DNA from: Leptasterias polaris | Lineage: Eukaryota; Echinodermata; Asteroidea; Forcipulatida; Asteriidae | Assembly: GCA_037783415.1 (NCBI GenBank) | Contig: JAZGTN010000192.1 | Coordinates: 2,294,001 to 2,358,000, forward strand | DNA length: 64,000 nt | Direction: 5' to 3' | In this document: in pieces, positions 1 through 12,200 of the stretch | Position numbering within the stretch: position 1 is the stretch's first letter | Layout of the letters: every line of letters starts with the position of its first letter | Translations under genes and position numbers: made by a program | The notes under the pieces: model-generated | The model's database searches: none | What the model was told of the DNA's origin: nothing | The model's input: only the letters and a program-made list of their open reading frames with translations

Positions 1-1349
1 TCAAAAAGCACTTGAAATAAAGTTGTGTTAAAAGTTCCTGAAGGATGGTACAAGTACGGCTTCGTTGATTCTCTCGGAAAGGGGAAAAGGAAGAGGGATC
101 AATTTCAAAAAAGATCTAGTTTCAAGACTTGTATTTAGCAAGCTGTGAAAATTTGACTGAGTTTTGTGTGTCATTTTTTTTCTAAAAGAGCATGATTACA
201 AAGTTTTGTCAAAGAATTTTGTGCATTGTTACAGCCTCATTTCTCTTGTCCTTTGAGATCGCATGCAAACATTCTCAAAAGATGAAATTTAAAAGGGAAT
301 TACTTGTCAAAAAGGAACTAACTTTACATAATTAAACTCTCATTTATTTATTTTTTTTTCGGGGGGGGGGGGGGGGAGGTGATGGGTTGGGGGACGACCA
401 CCTCTACCATACTTTCTGAATACCTTCTGAATTGAATATTGGCAAACCTTTTGCAAAATTCGAGCAGATTTCATTTTGGGTAACTCTGCTGTTTTTTGAT
501 TGGCGTTAGATTTGCTTTGTATGATTATGAACCATCCGTCATTCTAACCCACATTAATAAATCCACTCACATGCAGACATCCTTGTGTATACCCTTGTTC
601 TTCATTATTCAGATCTTCCAAAATGAGTGTATTAAAATTGTTTCCACTGAAGAAAAATCACTTTCAGTATTTATTCCCTCTAAAATGCTCTTCATGAAGT
701 TGTCGCATTGTGGAGGATTTAGAACTGCAGGCCCAAAAAGGCCCAAATAACAATTGCTTACAGCTGGGCCAGGCATACTAATCTTTCCCAAGTCCGATTA
801 TTTAGGTGTTGAGTTTAATACCATAGAGTGAAGACACAAACATTTGAAATCATTTTACTCCCAGTTTGATTAGTCTAATTAAACACCGTGCAATACAATC
901 ATGGCCAAAATTAGAATCCATCAGTGATTTGTCATGTTTTAGGGTCCCATTATGTAATAAACACAGCTGTGGAAAGATTCAATTTGTAAAGATAAAGTCA
1001 CTGGTACATTACTGCAGATTTTTTAAGACTATGTTTGTTTTTAACCCCCCCCCCCCCCCCCCCCCCAACTCCTGTCCTTCCACTTTCACATTCTCTATCT
1101 CTGGCTGTCAATTTCTGAAAGTTCCACCAAAACATAGCTGAGCTGTTACATTAAAGTCTCGTTCGTATTTCACTTGCAAATTTTGTATCACAATGGGGAA
1201 GACAGTACATACATGTAGTGATTGTTTTGCATCAGAACATTTGGCTTCCTGTTCACTTTCACTTGAGGTATGAACTGGGCTTTTATTATAGACTATTGCT
1301 TTATGGCTTCACAAGCTCAGACAGCACCCTCACTGAGAGTAAATCGATA

Positions 1350-1510
1350 GTTGCTTGTGTACTGTGGACTGAGTCTTCACAGTCTCTTGTGGCATTTTGT
1401 GGCACGGGCCAGTTGGGCAGGACAGTTTACGGATAATTGCTTGTGTACTGTGGACTTAGTCTCCATAGTCTCTTGTGGAATTTCGTGGCAAGGGCCATTT
1501 AGGCAAGAGA
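1350..1510. repeat. Tandem duplication, period about 84 bp
   Basis: The segment beginning GCTTGTGTACTGTGGACT at about 1351 recurs at about 1438 with a few substitutions. Both copies continue through a GTCTCTTGTGG block and a GGGCC block. Confidence 0.6.
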
Positions 1511-1580
1511 GATAATAGGGCTAGCTAGTGTCCTTCTGGAAATTGTGTTATTTGAGAAGGTGTGACTTTACTCTGCAGCC

Positions 1581-1790
1581 GATTTACTAGGATCCTTCCA
1601 CACTCTAACACAAAATCCATCACCATGTTGTATGTAACTCAGCACCAAAACTGTTGGACTCTGATTGTGGTGGTCATGCCTGATCCCATATAAAGAATAA
1701 TCAGTTTACTAGTGCAGACCTCAGTTCTTTTGAATCGAGCAAAACGTGCAGTTAACTTTGGATTTTGATGGGTTTGGGGTTCATAACTAC
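1581..1790 (+). repeat. Dispersed repeat shared with 30069-30355
   Basis: GATTTACTAGGATCC followed by ACTGTTGGACTCTGAT and CAGTTTACTAGTGCAG recurs in the same order at 30069-30355 in a MOSPD2 intron. There the middle block is duplicated. No coding or terminal inverted repeats are seen; the class is unknown. Confidence 0.6.
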
Positions 1791-3437
1791 GTTGGTCTTT
1801 TTCTCGGCCTCATTCTCTGTGTTTTTGTCTCGGACAGTTTGGTCTCAATCACAGTCTGTCATCCTGCCAGGGAGAAAGTTCTGTTGAATAAATTCACTCA
1901 ACATGGAAAACTCAATGTGGAGCCAGTCCAAAAGAGTATATTTCATTTGGCATTTTAGGAGTACCCAATTTTGAAAAGGATGTTAAGCATAAGAACTTGC
2001 TAAGCTCAGAAAAATATTGCTAAGCAGAATTCAGTTACCAGTCAGAATGTCACGCTGCTTTTGACTGTTAGTCAGCATATTATTTTGTGCTTATCAAATT
2101 CATTTGATAAGCAAGTTTTTCTACTAAACAGCTATAAGAAATTTGCCCTTGGTCTAGGCATATGTCTTGATGTCATCAGACACAATTGATTTCATCTTGG
2201 TTCCTTGAGACAATAGTTCACATTTTGCTTTCTGGAAATTGATCACTATGTACTCATCACAGCATTTGAACTCATCTGTTTATCTGTTTAGTTAGGCATG
2301 AAGTGATGTCACATTAACTGCTTATCCACCTGTTAGTTTGTTGTTGTTTTGTTTTGCTGTTTACCCAATTATTGAAAACTAAACAACTATACGTAGTTTG
2401 TGTACAAGTGGTTAACCTAATACTGGAATTTTAAATTGGATTTTCACAAATCAACACACGAGCCTCAGCGCAATAAAAAGCTAAACTGATCCTTGATCTG
2501 GTGTGGCCTAAGGAGGCTAGTTTATGTAAACCAATGTTAATATAAATGAATCAGCAGCAGAGCATGTTGTGCTATTACGTAATTTCCCCCCAAATCTTTC
2601 TCCTCCGTGCAACACCCCCCCCCCCCCCCCCCAGTTTTACAACCCAACCTGTTTTGTTGTGAACTGATCTGTTCATGTGTTGCTAAATTAATAGCTTAAT
2701 TAACAAGTTCTGTTTAAGTTAACAGAAGACCACATAATACATTGAAAATAACATTTAGGTCCTTTTGGTTGGTAAGCAGTTTGCAACAACTGAATGTATT
2801 TTCTCAGTTAAGTTTGCCTTGCGTAGGGTCATACTTTGGTAGACCCCCCCCCAAAAAAAATAATAATAATAAATAGAGGAAAAAACCCAATATTTTCTAT
2901 TTGAAAGCTTATTATAAACGCTAAACAAAGTGTATCACCCAGTTGCTGCTCAAGATTAGCATTCATTGTGCACAAAACAAAGTCAGCATTTTGCCATGCA
3001 AAATTACTAGACAAAATCATTCCGTTGATTGTAATAAATAACTGATTAATAACTTTATTTGTATGTATGTCTTTTAAAGATTTTAAAGGCAATGAAACAC
3101 AAAAAAGAACGAGATTTACAAAAACCTGCATGATCAGGAATTGACCCCCTCATGTTGCATGACGCGCAGCGCACTCAAGCGCCTATCCTGTCCGCCATTT
3201 TGGGGAGTCAAAATGTACACAAAGGGATTGACTCCCAAAATGAATGAACTGATTATGCTTTGATGCTTTCTGCATCCTGCAGGGGTCAATATGAACATAG
3301 AATTCTGCATAGCACTGGATCGTGCTGAGCGGGTTCTGAAGTGAATTAAACCCACATGCACCCTCAGGTTATAAACCTGTGACTTTTCATGTTCTGCGGC
3401 ACCAAATTCTTAAAACTATTCAGTGACCCAATTCACC

Positions 3438-3683
3438 GGGGCCCAATTTCATGTCTCTGCTTACCCTAAGCAAAGAATTTGCGCTTACAGAAGCAGGGAA
3501 TTTCGCGCTTATGTGAAGCATTTTTCACGGGTTAGCAGGGAATTTTTGCTTGTGCCCGTGTGTACTCCACGTTACTAGGCATTCTTTGCTTACACAGCTA
3601 GCGCAGAAATTCTGCGCTTGCATAGTAAGCGGAGAATGGTGATCGCAGAATTCGGCGGTGAGCAGAGCCATGAAATTGGGTCC
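3438..3683. mobile_element. MITE with GGGCCCAATTTCATG-type inverted ends
   Basis: The left end GGGCCCAATTTCATGTCTCT and right end AGAGCCATGAAATTGGGTCC are inverted copies. The interior is built from repeated 'gcttac...agcagggaatt' motifs. A second, right-truncated copy lies at 37023-37236. Related shorter elements with the same terminal theme are at 12593-12746, 36768-36960 and 40810-41008. No coding capacity. Confidence 0.65.
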
Positions 3684-4530
3684 TGATGTTATCACCCATG
3701 ATAAATCTTGGTTGCGCCATTTTGGGAGTCAGATTACCGGTGTGTTTCTGTGCAGTGTGCATTTTGAGGCGATAAGCGCGCGGTTAGACACGCATCATAT
3801 CCTTGCATGCAATTTGACTTCCAAAATGGCGGACAGTCAGGCATACTGTAGCTGCATGTGACATTGCTGTAAAGGGTCAATTAACCTTATAAACTGAAAG
3901 TTTGACATCTTATACAACCTCGGTTTCAATTCGTATCAGTGATTGTTGTTTCAAATAATATTGCAAATCACTGAACATTTTCTTTCACTGAACTTCGTTG
4001 AGAACTGTCAGCTTTACATTTTGGAGGCAAGTTACATCATAGCGCACCACTTTACCCAATGCTCTGTACACTAGGTGTAAATTTCAGGAGGTAAACATAA
4101 GCATCAATGCTTCTCCACAATTTATACAAACATAATGTTATTCTTGAGCTGGGGTAACATGAACATAATCCCTTCACGTGGGTGCAATAGTTTGGGGGTC
4201 AATTCAATTTAGCCATCGAGGATAAACTTTGGTGGAAATTGGGCCGGGGGACAAAAAAAGTAACTTTCTTTGTTGATGCATCAAGAATGTCATATTTTCT
4301 TGGTTAACTGTCATCTTGAATGTTCAAATTTAAGATTTACAACTGTACTGAATGGTATGGAGCTCCAAGAGTGCCTCCCACTTATCCAGTTAAGGAGCTA
4401 ATTTATCTTGCTAAGTTAACTTACTGTAGCTGAGATGTTGACTTACTATGATAATTTATCTCGCTGAGTCAACTAATCTAAAACAAGCATATTGCATTAC
4501 CAGGATAATTTATCTGGCCAAGTTAACTTA

Positions 4531-5267
4531 AGCCCTTTTCAGACGACGAAGGCAAACTAGGGTCCTTGATCTCGGGCACCAGTTGTCTTGACCACGGACG
4601 TTGGCCAAACTTGAACACGAGCTTTCACACGGCGCAGAAACTAACGTCCCGTGTCACATAACCTTCGTCTTTTGGGGTGTCAAAGGTCAACATTGTTTAT
4701 CGTCCGTTTCACTGGTATCCGCACAGCTTGCGAAAAATTGCACTTACAGGTGTTGGTTACCAATCATTTTCCCGCGCTGTTTTTGTGATCCGATGTTAGT
4801 GTCCCAAGCACACGAATCACTATCTGTCACTGTGTTAAATCAAACATGGCAAGTCTCGATGTAGAAACGGCAATTTTTTTCTGAACTTTTGTCCAAGAAA
4901 AAACGAAACACATGGATGTACGATGAGACTGTTCATTTAATTGCAGTAGAAGGTTCTACAGACGTCCAAAAAAAGTTGGACGGACTAGTGCATAACCACA
5001 AAGAGTGGAACGACGTGGCAGGAGAACTGGACTCGCGACACTCCGCCAAGAAGTGCGTGCGGTGTTCATTCACACAGCACGCACAGACGATCATGGTGTC
5101 ATTTTCACAACGTTTTTTTTTTTTCGCTGGTCTCGATTGTTGTCAGAAAGAGACCACGAACCCTTGCTTGTGCAGAGCACAGGTACATTTCTCACGATGT
5201 GGACTTGACAAGGGTGTGTTTTTTGGATCATGGACCCCCTGCTTGAATCCCTCGTGTGAAAAGGGCT
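4531..5267 (+). mobile_element. PIF/Harbinger-like element with TTA target duplication
   Basis: The ends are AGCCCTTTTCAGACGA on the left and TCGTGTGAAAAGGGCT on the right, inverted repeats with one mismatch that extend imperfectly to about 35 bp. TTA flanks both sides (4528-4530 and 5268-5270), the target duplication typical of PIF/Harbinger elements. The 737-bp interior encodes a Myb/SANT-like fragment, which autonomous Harbinger elements carry as their second gene. No transposase is visible, so it is a non-autonomous or decayed copy. Confidence 0.72.
4889..5080 (+). pseudogene. Myb/SANT-like DNA-binding domain remnant of a Harbinger element
   Basis: The frame starting near 4889 reads as a trihelix/SANT-like domain, with Trp in helix 1 (NTWMYDETVHLI), a Val-x-x-Lys-Leu-Asp-Gly turn, a second Trp in NHKEWNDVAGEL, and a later Ser-Ala-Lys-Lys-Cys-x-x-Cys. 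This spacing resembles the Myb_DNA-bind_4 domain of Harbinger-associated proteins. An ATG at 4846 opens a different frame that stops at once, and a poly-T run at 5110-5122 follows the domain, so the gene looks broken by indels. Confidence 0.6.
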
Positions 5268-6042
5268 TTACTGACACTAAAATGGTGAAATGTACTTACG
5301 TGATAATTTAACTTACTCAGTCAACTTAACTAAAACTAACATGTCGACTAATCGTGATAATTTATCCCACTAAGTTACCGAAAGTAAGGTGTCGACTTAT
5401 CGTGTTAATTTGTCTTGCTAAAAAAACTTAACTGAAACTAACTTGTTGACTAATCAGGATAATTTAACTCAAAGCTAATTTATCTCGCTAAGTTAACTTA
5501 TTGAAACTAAGATGACCACTGATAATTTAATGAAACTAAGATGCTACGTCGATTTCTTAGTTTCAGTATGTCCCCTTGGCTGGATAAATTTATAACGACA
5601 AGTCGACTTTTTCTATAAAATGTCAACTCTTTGAGAGGAGATGAATTATCTTGATATCTGGATAAATAGTGTGGCACTATTGGGTTTGATTTCACAAAAC
5701 ACTAAGATTCATATTTAAGATGAGTGATTTGTGTTGTGATGTCATACTTTCTAAGCAATAGACAGTGCAAGTCTCCTGTGCATTTGAACATATTAGGACC
5801 ACTTTGGTCCCACGAACATTGCTTTAACGCCTGAAGGAAACAAACTCTAACAGGTCCCAATGTTTGAATAAGTGCGAGACTTGCACAGTCTATTATTATT
5901 AATACACATCTTAAGATCAATCTATGCTCTTTGTGAAAATCCAGCCCGGAGCTCCGAAGAATGGTTCAATAATGCAGTGAATTTAACTTCAAAGTAACTC
6001 AAATCTTGTTGTTGTTTTTCTCTTTTGCTTACGACTGTCCAG

Positions 6043-6241
6043 CCGGAGATCGGCCAGCAGACAATCACAACATCCTCAAAGCAGGACCACCTATCCAAGG
6101 ATGAGAGTGATGGCCAGGTACTGGGTAGGATGCAATCTGGTACCACCAGGGATGTGTCGCAGCTCCTGGCGTCCGATGAACAGTTCAGCGATCTCAGTCC
6201 TCGTAGCATGAGCCGCCTTCTGAATATCGTATCCATCACAG
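6043..6241 (+). CDS. KIDINS220: KIDINS220 exon: end of KAP-NTPase region
   Basis: The acceptor AG is at 6041-6042 after a pyrimidine-rich tract, and the donor GT is at 6242. The exon opens in phase 0 (Pro-Glu-Ile-Gly) and ends in phase 1. It encodes 66 residues: a Ser/Thr-rich stretch, then the conserved block DEQFSDLSPRSMSRLLNIVS. A preceding in-frame ATG exists at 6025 but lies in the intron, so it is not a start. Confidence 0.92.
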
Positions 6242-9200
6242 GTATTTAAATCCACACTGCAAACTCCGTCATATTTCTGTATCTATTTTTCATCCATCCA
6301 TTTTTCAATTTTTATTTTTTTTTCCAAATGCATATTTTGTTGTGTTAGTGCAAAAATGTTGTATCTTGATTTTGCAAAAATGGCATGTTTTGCATAAAAA
6401 TGCTCTGTACAAAAACGTTGTATCTCAGCGCGTAGTTGTTTTGTGTGTACATCTGGGCTATTTTAAGTGAGATACAACGTTTGACATCCGTTGTAAAGGT
6501 CTCTACACTTTGTCCAATGAACACATGGCTAACAGTTGGCAGGAAAGGGTATATCTCTTTAAACAACTTATTTGTTGCTATAACGTAGATATCACCAGTC
6601 ATTATTTTTGTGCCGTGACCTTGCAGGTCGTCTCTTGAGGGCCAATAGCATTACGTTCCAGTGGCAACGACTGGCCTCGTGGGTCAATCTGACCGAGAAG
6701 TGGCCATACAGGACTTCACGTCTTGCCGTCTACTATCGGGGACATGAGGACGCCTTTGATGATGACTTACCTCTCAAGGCTCTCTTCGAAAGGTTTGACG
6801 TTTTTTCTCGTTTACACGTTTGTTTCCTTACTTTGGGTGCACGTTCAAACTAAGAAGCAAAATTCAAACCTGCCAACCATTCAGATTTAATCAGACTTGC
6901 CCCCATTTTTAAGCTTTAAAACTGGAACTTTCCAATTTGTGAAAACAGTTGGGGGGAAAAAAGATCATGATTGTCCATTTACTAAACACTTAGTAACGTG
7001 ATGCGTTCTGTGCATGAGGATAATATCACCAACATATCACCAATATGTAGCAAGGGTCCTCCGGTTATAGCACAGTAATCTTTTCACACTACATATCAGG
7101 GGGATTTTAACATGGTTGCTGTTTTTTTTTAGGATGTCTGGAAAATAACAAGGGTCCATTGTTATTATTTAGCATGGATAGCTTTCACACTACTGGAACT
7201 TGTGCCACTTTTTTACATCAATGTGAATTAAGTCAAGGTCTCTAGTTAAAAATTGTCTCATTTGAAAACAATTTAGCTTTGAAAAAACCATTTAGAAAAT
7301 GCAAAACAAATCCCCTAAACTGGGAAAACAATTGGATTCATATCCTGAGAGCGCCATGCGGATGTGTTGGGATCAGAGAGGCACCACCTCCTTTGACGGT
7401 TTGTTTTTCTGTTTCTGTCCTGAAAACCCAAACGCTGTTGTTTCTCCCGTAGAATTTTGGATGAGATCCCAACAAGCAGAGAAGCCGAGCCTCTACTGGA
7501 CCTGGACCAAGACGGGAGGAGTTTCCTGGTGTACCTGACCAAGCACACCCCGGTGCTGACAGTGAGTGACTTACGGCGCTTCCTACCCTGTGCCTGCCAT
7601 CTGGATCCCTACCTACGCAAGCAGATCAAAGGTTAGTGTGTGTGGAAAATACCGTCCAGCCACTAAACAGTAGCAGACTCTTAAGACTTTGTCACACTGG
7701 GCAATTTTTGGCAATCAAAGATATTGGCTATTTCTTTGGTTGTACAAGGGGCCTGTGTAGAGTTTGTGATACTTCATGGAGGCAACAGAGAATTGCCTCC
7801 CAAGTCTTCTGGGGCGGATTTCACAAAGAGCTAAGATAGATCTTAAAGGGTGTGTACAACATTGCTAAGATTCAAATTATAAATGTTCACAGATTTGCAC
7901 CTAACTTACATCGTATAAAGATGGTGGGAAACTTCCCTTGAAATAGTTTTGCTTGAAATGCCATGGTTTTTTAAAAACAATTAGTCTTTATCACTGGTGA
8001 TAAAATCCGATGTTTGAAAAAAGTGAAAACATATAATGGGGTTTTTCACTGTTTTCTCATGACTCTGAAGACCGATTGAACTGAAACTTTCACAGGTTTG
8101 TTGTTTCATGTATTATATGTTGGGTCACATCAAGTGCGGATACAGGTCTTTGACAAAAATACCTACGTTGTACACACCCTTTAACTGTGTATCAATCTTA
8201 ATTGCTAAGATAAGTGTGATGTCACAATACAAATCACTATGCTGATACAAACAAATCTTAAGATGAATCTAAGTGCTTTGTGAAACTGAGCCCTGGTCAT
8301 GCCTTGGTGCCCCTTGAAATATAGAAGTTTAAGATTTCCTCTTAAGCGTGCCCTTTACTTTAGAAAAAATGCGTTGCCCTTACAAGAAAGAAGTATCAGG
8401 TCTGCATAGCTCCATTCAAATTAAACATTCTTTAATACTGTTAAAGCAGTAAGCACTGTTTCTTAATTTTCTCATTCACCATTTACAGATTCGCTTGAGA
8501 GCCAGGATATGGCAGGGGCCCTGCCCAACATCACCGCCCTGCCACGCCCACAGAGTTTCGGCAGTAACTTCCCCAACCAAGTGTCAAGCCGGTCATCTGT
8601 GTACTCTACCCTGAGTGACACCCCATCAAGGCTCAGCTACCAGATGGCTGCGATCAATCCATTCTCTAAAAAGGTACATTGTAAAATAGACCGATGATAT
8701 CTTTACCATCCTCTGCATTCAGTTATAGACCATGTTACCTCGTTGACAAAAACAGTGACCTTTGTACATTCTGTGGCATTTCCTGGCAGGCAAGATTCTT
8801 CACTGGTCAGTTTTACTCTTTAACTCATACTTATCACATACAATCAAGAATTGTAAACAATTGAACAAAAGTTGAGATGTGCTCCCTTTCTTCAAATCAA
8901 AAGTTTTAAAAAATTATTGATTTAACCTTCGAGAAAGACTCTGCTAGTTGAAGTGATTGTGTAGGACTGTTACGTATTTTAAAAGAATTTGAGTTACTGA
9001 TTGTAAACCTGGAAGCTTACTTGTCATAAAGATAGTGTGTAAAACCAATCATCATGAAGCAGCAATTGTCTGTAATTCAGTCAGTTTCATTGAAACTGTT
9101 TGAATCCAATCTAATTTCAGTTGCCAGTAAGTTAAGAGGAGTAAAAGATAGCCCAAAAATATGATGGTTTCGCAGGCTGGGTTTGGTGTGGAATTTTTAC

Positions 9201-12200
9201 ACCGATAGAATCAAGAGTTGGAATGATTTGAGTCTTCTAAACACCATGCTGCAATTTCAGAGCTTTGTTTAGAACTTAGCATGACAAAATTCTACTCGGT
9301 GAAAGTAGATCAAACACATGGTGTTACCACAAACCAAAACCATGCAGACTGAGGTCATTTTGCATCCGTTTAGATGTGATACAGATATGTATTTCGAATC
9401 GAGTTTTGGGGTTTAATCTAGAACTTCCATGTAAATATCATCTCTGCAACCAGTCAACAATAATAGTGAAAGTATAAGTTCAGAAAACTAGACTTCCTAA
9501 GCTTTAATTTGAATGCTGTTTATTTGAAGTAACTTCTTGCCAAATAAAGAACAGTCGGATGTCTTTTTATTTTTGAACCACACCATGTAGTGTTTCTGTA
9601 CACAAGTTGCACAATTTTTTGCCCGGTTTACATTTCACCTGTGTAGGATGAGACATCAAAGCTTGATTTTCTTTTGATCGCCACGACTGAATATCTTTTT
9701 TGTTCTGTTTTCATCGTTCCTCATCCAGCCTGAAATAATTATTATACCAGTAGTTAAGGTAATACAACCTTCTAGTATGTTCTACTTTTGACTGGTCCCC
9801 CTTTGCTTTTTATCTCCCCACACCCCCCCTTCCCTCTTCACACACACACTTTTTCTGTTTGATTTTCCCCAATCCTTTTCCATGGTACCCAGCAATGCAT
9901 CTTACCCCAACCGTTGATGTGGACACCAATTTAAAAACATCAAAAAAAGAACCTTCCCAAATTTCAGAAATGTGTTTTCGTTTTGGTTTTGATCTAACGT
10001 TGATCCCCTTCCGCTGATCTTTTTGTGCATAACAATCTTCTTCAAGTGTGGTGTAGATTTCTGACCAACTTTTGATGGGTTTATTTTTATTTCCCTTCTC
10101 TCTTGATGTTGTGCTGTTTGTTTTGAAAGTTGTCTTCTGATGGTTTCACAATTCCTCGCTGTCTGATAGGGAAAGTTCAACCAACGACAATTTCACTCAT
10201 GCAACCACTTTTAAAATGAGATCAAAGCAACATATTTATTTTCTAGGTTTTCTCCATTTACAAATTAGCAGAGTGAGGTGATTTCTGTTATTTTTTTATT
10301 ATTTTTTTATTCAATGATTGTGAAAGAAACTTCATGATGTTTTCTGAAAAATTAACTCTCTTCTGTGCAAGTAAGCTTTCATTTGAGAGTTCACCTACAA
10401 CTTATTTTTATAATGTTGGGAACAAAAGGTTTAGAACAAGTCTGTGAGGGGGATAAGCCTGGGTTTGTAAGTTCAGCTGTGGGAACTGTTCCAAATGAGC
10501 TTTTGGCATAGTTTGGTTCATGTTTTGAGGTAATTTAAATATTAATTTAGATTGCTAAGGTTTCTGTGAACTTTGTTTAAAATCACTCAAAATGTGATAG
10601 TTATAATATAATTTTTGAATGCATTTTACCCCAAACTCACATGGTAATTTTTGAGATGTAAGTTACTATTTCACTGAAATATGTTTTGTTAGTAACTTTA
10701 CTGTTTTTGGCAATTTTTCATGCAGCCGCTCACTGAACTTGTGTCTGGTCAGTGTGTTTTTGTCAACAATATTTCCCAAAATTAAGGTTGTAAAAAGCGC
10801 ACTGCAACAACTTTGTAAGAATGTTTTAATATCCTGTGATGCAACAAATAAGCATGATTCATACTTCATCTCAAAGCAAATTTTCAAAGCGTCAAATCGG
10901 TGACGTGAATAAACAAAAACCGCTAGGGCGGTTGAATCTTAATCATCGTAAAAAGTATGTTCATCCTTTGGACCATCATTACTTGCAAAATCCATCATGG
11001 GGATTGATCATAACAGTTTGCTCCTCACTGTCTGGTTCCCCCTTCAAATTACTTCTTAAAACCACTTCTTTGAACTCCACACTTAGTGCACCAGTTTTCC
11101 AACTTGTAACGTCCCAAAGTGCGCTTTCAAGTGGATGCTAATGCTGCGTTTTTATTGTTTGTAGTTGCAAAGCTTTGCAGAAAGTTGAACATTGCCCAAC
11201 TCGGGAGAAAATGTTCTTTGTTATCATCCAGGCTAGTGTAAGTTCACAACTAGGCAGCTGTGGAGGGCTGACGATGTAATATTATTTTTGCTTTCGCTAT
11301 TTGCGTGTAGTATGAATAACGCTGCACCCTTCCCAATAACTAAAAGTTTCAATTAATGTTAATGGTTTTAAATCCCACTCTCAAAACCCAAACTGGTACA
11401 ATATCCATAGCAGTCAAACCACTAACATTTAGTGTTTGTCCCGAACAAGTGAGTTTGCTCAATGGAAAAGCCAGTGGTATAATAACCCATTTGCGAGTGA
11501 GATTTGAATAATGTCTGGTACAATAACTTGTATGTTCACAAATGCATGCTCGATTTTGAATTCCTCAGACTGAGTCTGATGTTGCTATGTCACACGGGTT
11601 ACATTAAGAGAAGGTAAACATCCAGACATAGTTTCCTGTGAAATGGCACAAAGATACCAGTCTTTGCTGATCCAGAGGTTGCTGTGAAAAAGTTTTTCCC
11701 CAAATCCTCAAAACAAAATTCTATTCGGGAAGTTGTCTGATTTTGTAGGGAATGCAGGTATGCGATTTGTCAAGTTTTCCCCCTGATTTCAGGATTTTTC
11801 ACTGATTTCCCCGCACCTTCCAAGGTTTGCCCTTAACTTTTTCAGTGACTGCCAGCAGGACCTGTTAACTTGTTGTTTTACTAGTGTGTCAGTTTGACTG
11901 GTCCTCAGGTGTCTTAACTTTATATCAGGAGGGGACTGTTGTCCACTTTTCAGGATGGTTGAAATAACCCTTTTGCCTCAGGAATGTTATTGTACCTGTT
12001 TAACTTGCAAAGAAGTTAGTTACATTGTAAAACATTGATATACAAATATTTTTAAAAGAGTTTAACAATTTTGAATTTTGATAAAGAAAAGCCTCCCTTT
12101 TTTCAAAAAAAAAAAAATAAAAATCAACAAAAAAATAAATAAATAAACGTGTATTTTTTTTATGTGGCCTAGCCAAATAAAAAAAACATGTTTAGCGTTC

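Larger units (their letters stand above)
4385..5580. repeat. Degenerate tandem repeat, unit roughly 57 bp, split by a transposon
   Basis: Units of the form 'gataatttatctcgctaag' followed by 'ttaactta' and 'gaaactaa' recur at 4390-4530 and again at 5300-5580. Identity among units is moderate. The Harbinger-like element at 4531-5267 sits inside one TTA of the array. Confidence 0.6.
1..6042 (+). other. Upstream KIDINS220 intron (no exon seen)
   Basis: No segment here combines good splice sites with family-like coding. It holds a poly-G run (361-376), poly-C runs (1046-1067, 2612-2631), an 84-bp tandem duplication (about 1350-1510), a dispersed repeat (1581-1790), a MITE (3438-3683), a ~57-bp degenerate tandem repeat (4385-5580) and the Harbinger-like element inside it. 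Confidence 0.7.
6793..8488 (+). other. KIDINS220 introns between 6793 and 8488 (other than exon 7453-7631)
   Basis: The intron at 6793-7452 shows nothing recognisable. The intron at 7632-8488 contains the TTAA-flanked MITE at 7857-8180 and a fragment at 8295-8345 that also occurs near 38815. Confidence 0.6.

Noticed and set aside
496..750. An 84-codon frame in the first kilobase
   Set aside because: It has an opposite-strand overlap, no splice sites fitting KIDINS220 and no recognisable family; most likely intronic noise.
9111..9135. A 6-nt microexon (TTTCAG, TTGCCA, GTAAGT)
   Set aside because: The signals look tidy, but a 6-nt exon cannot be supported without transcripts and such patterns occur by chance.
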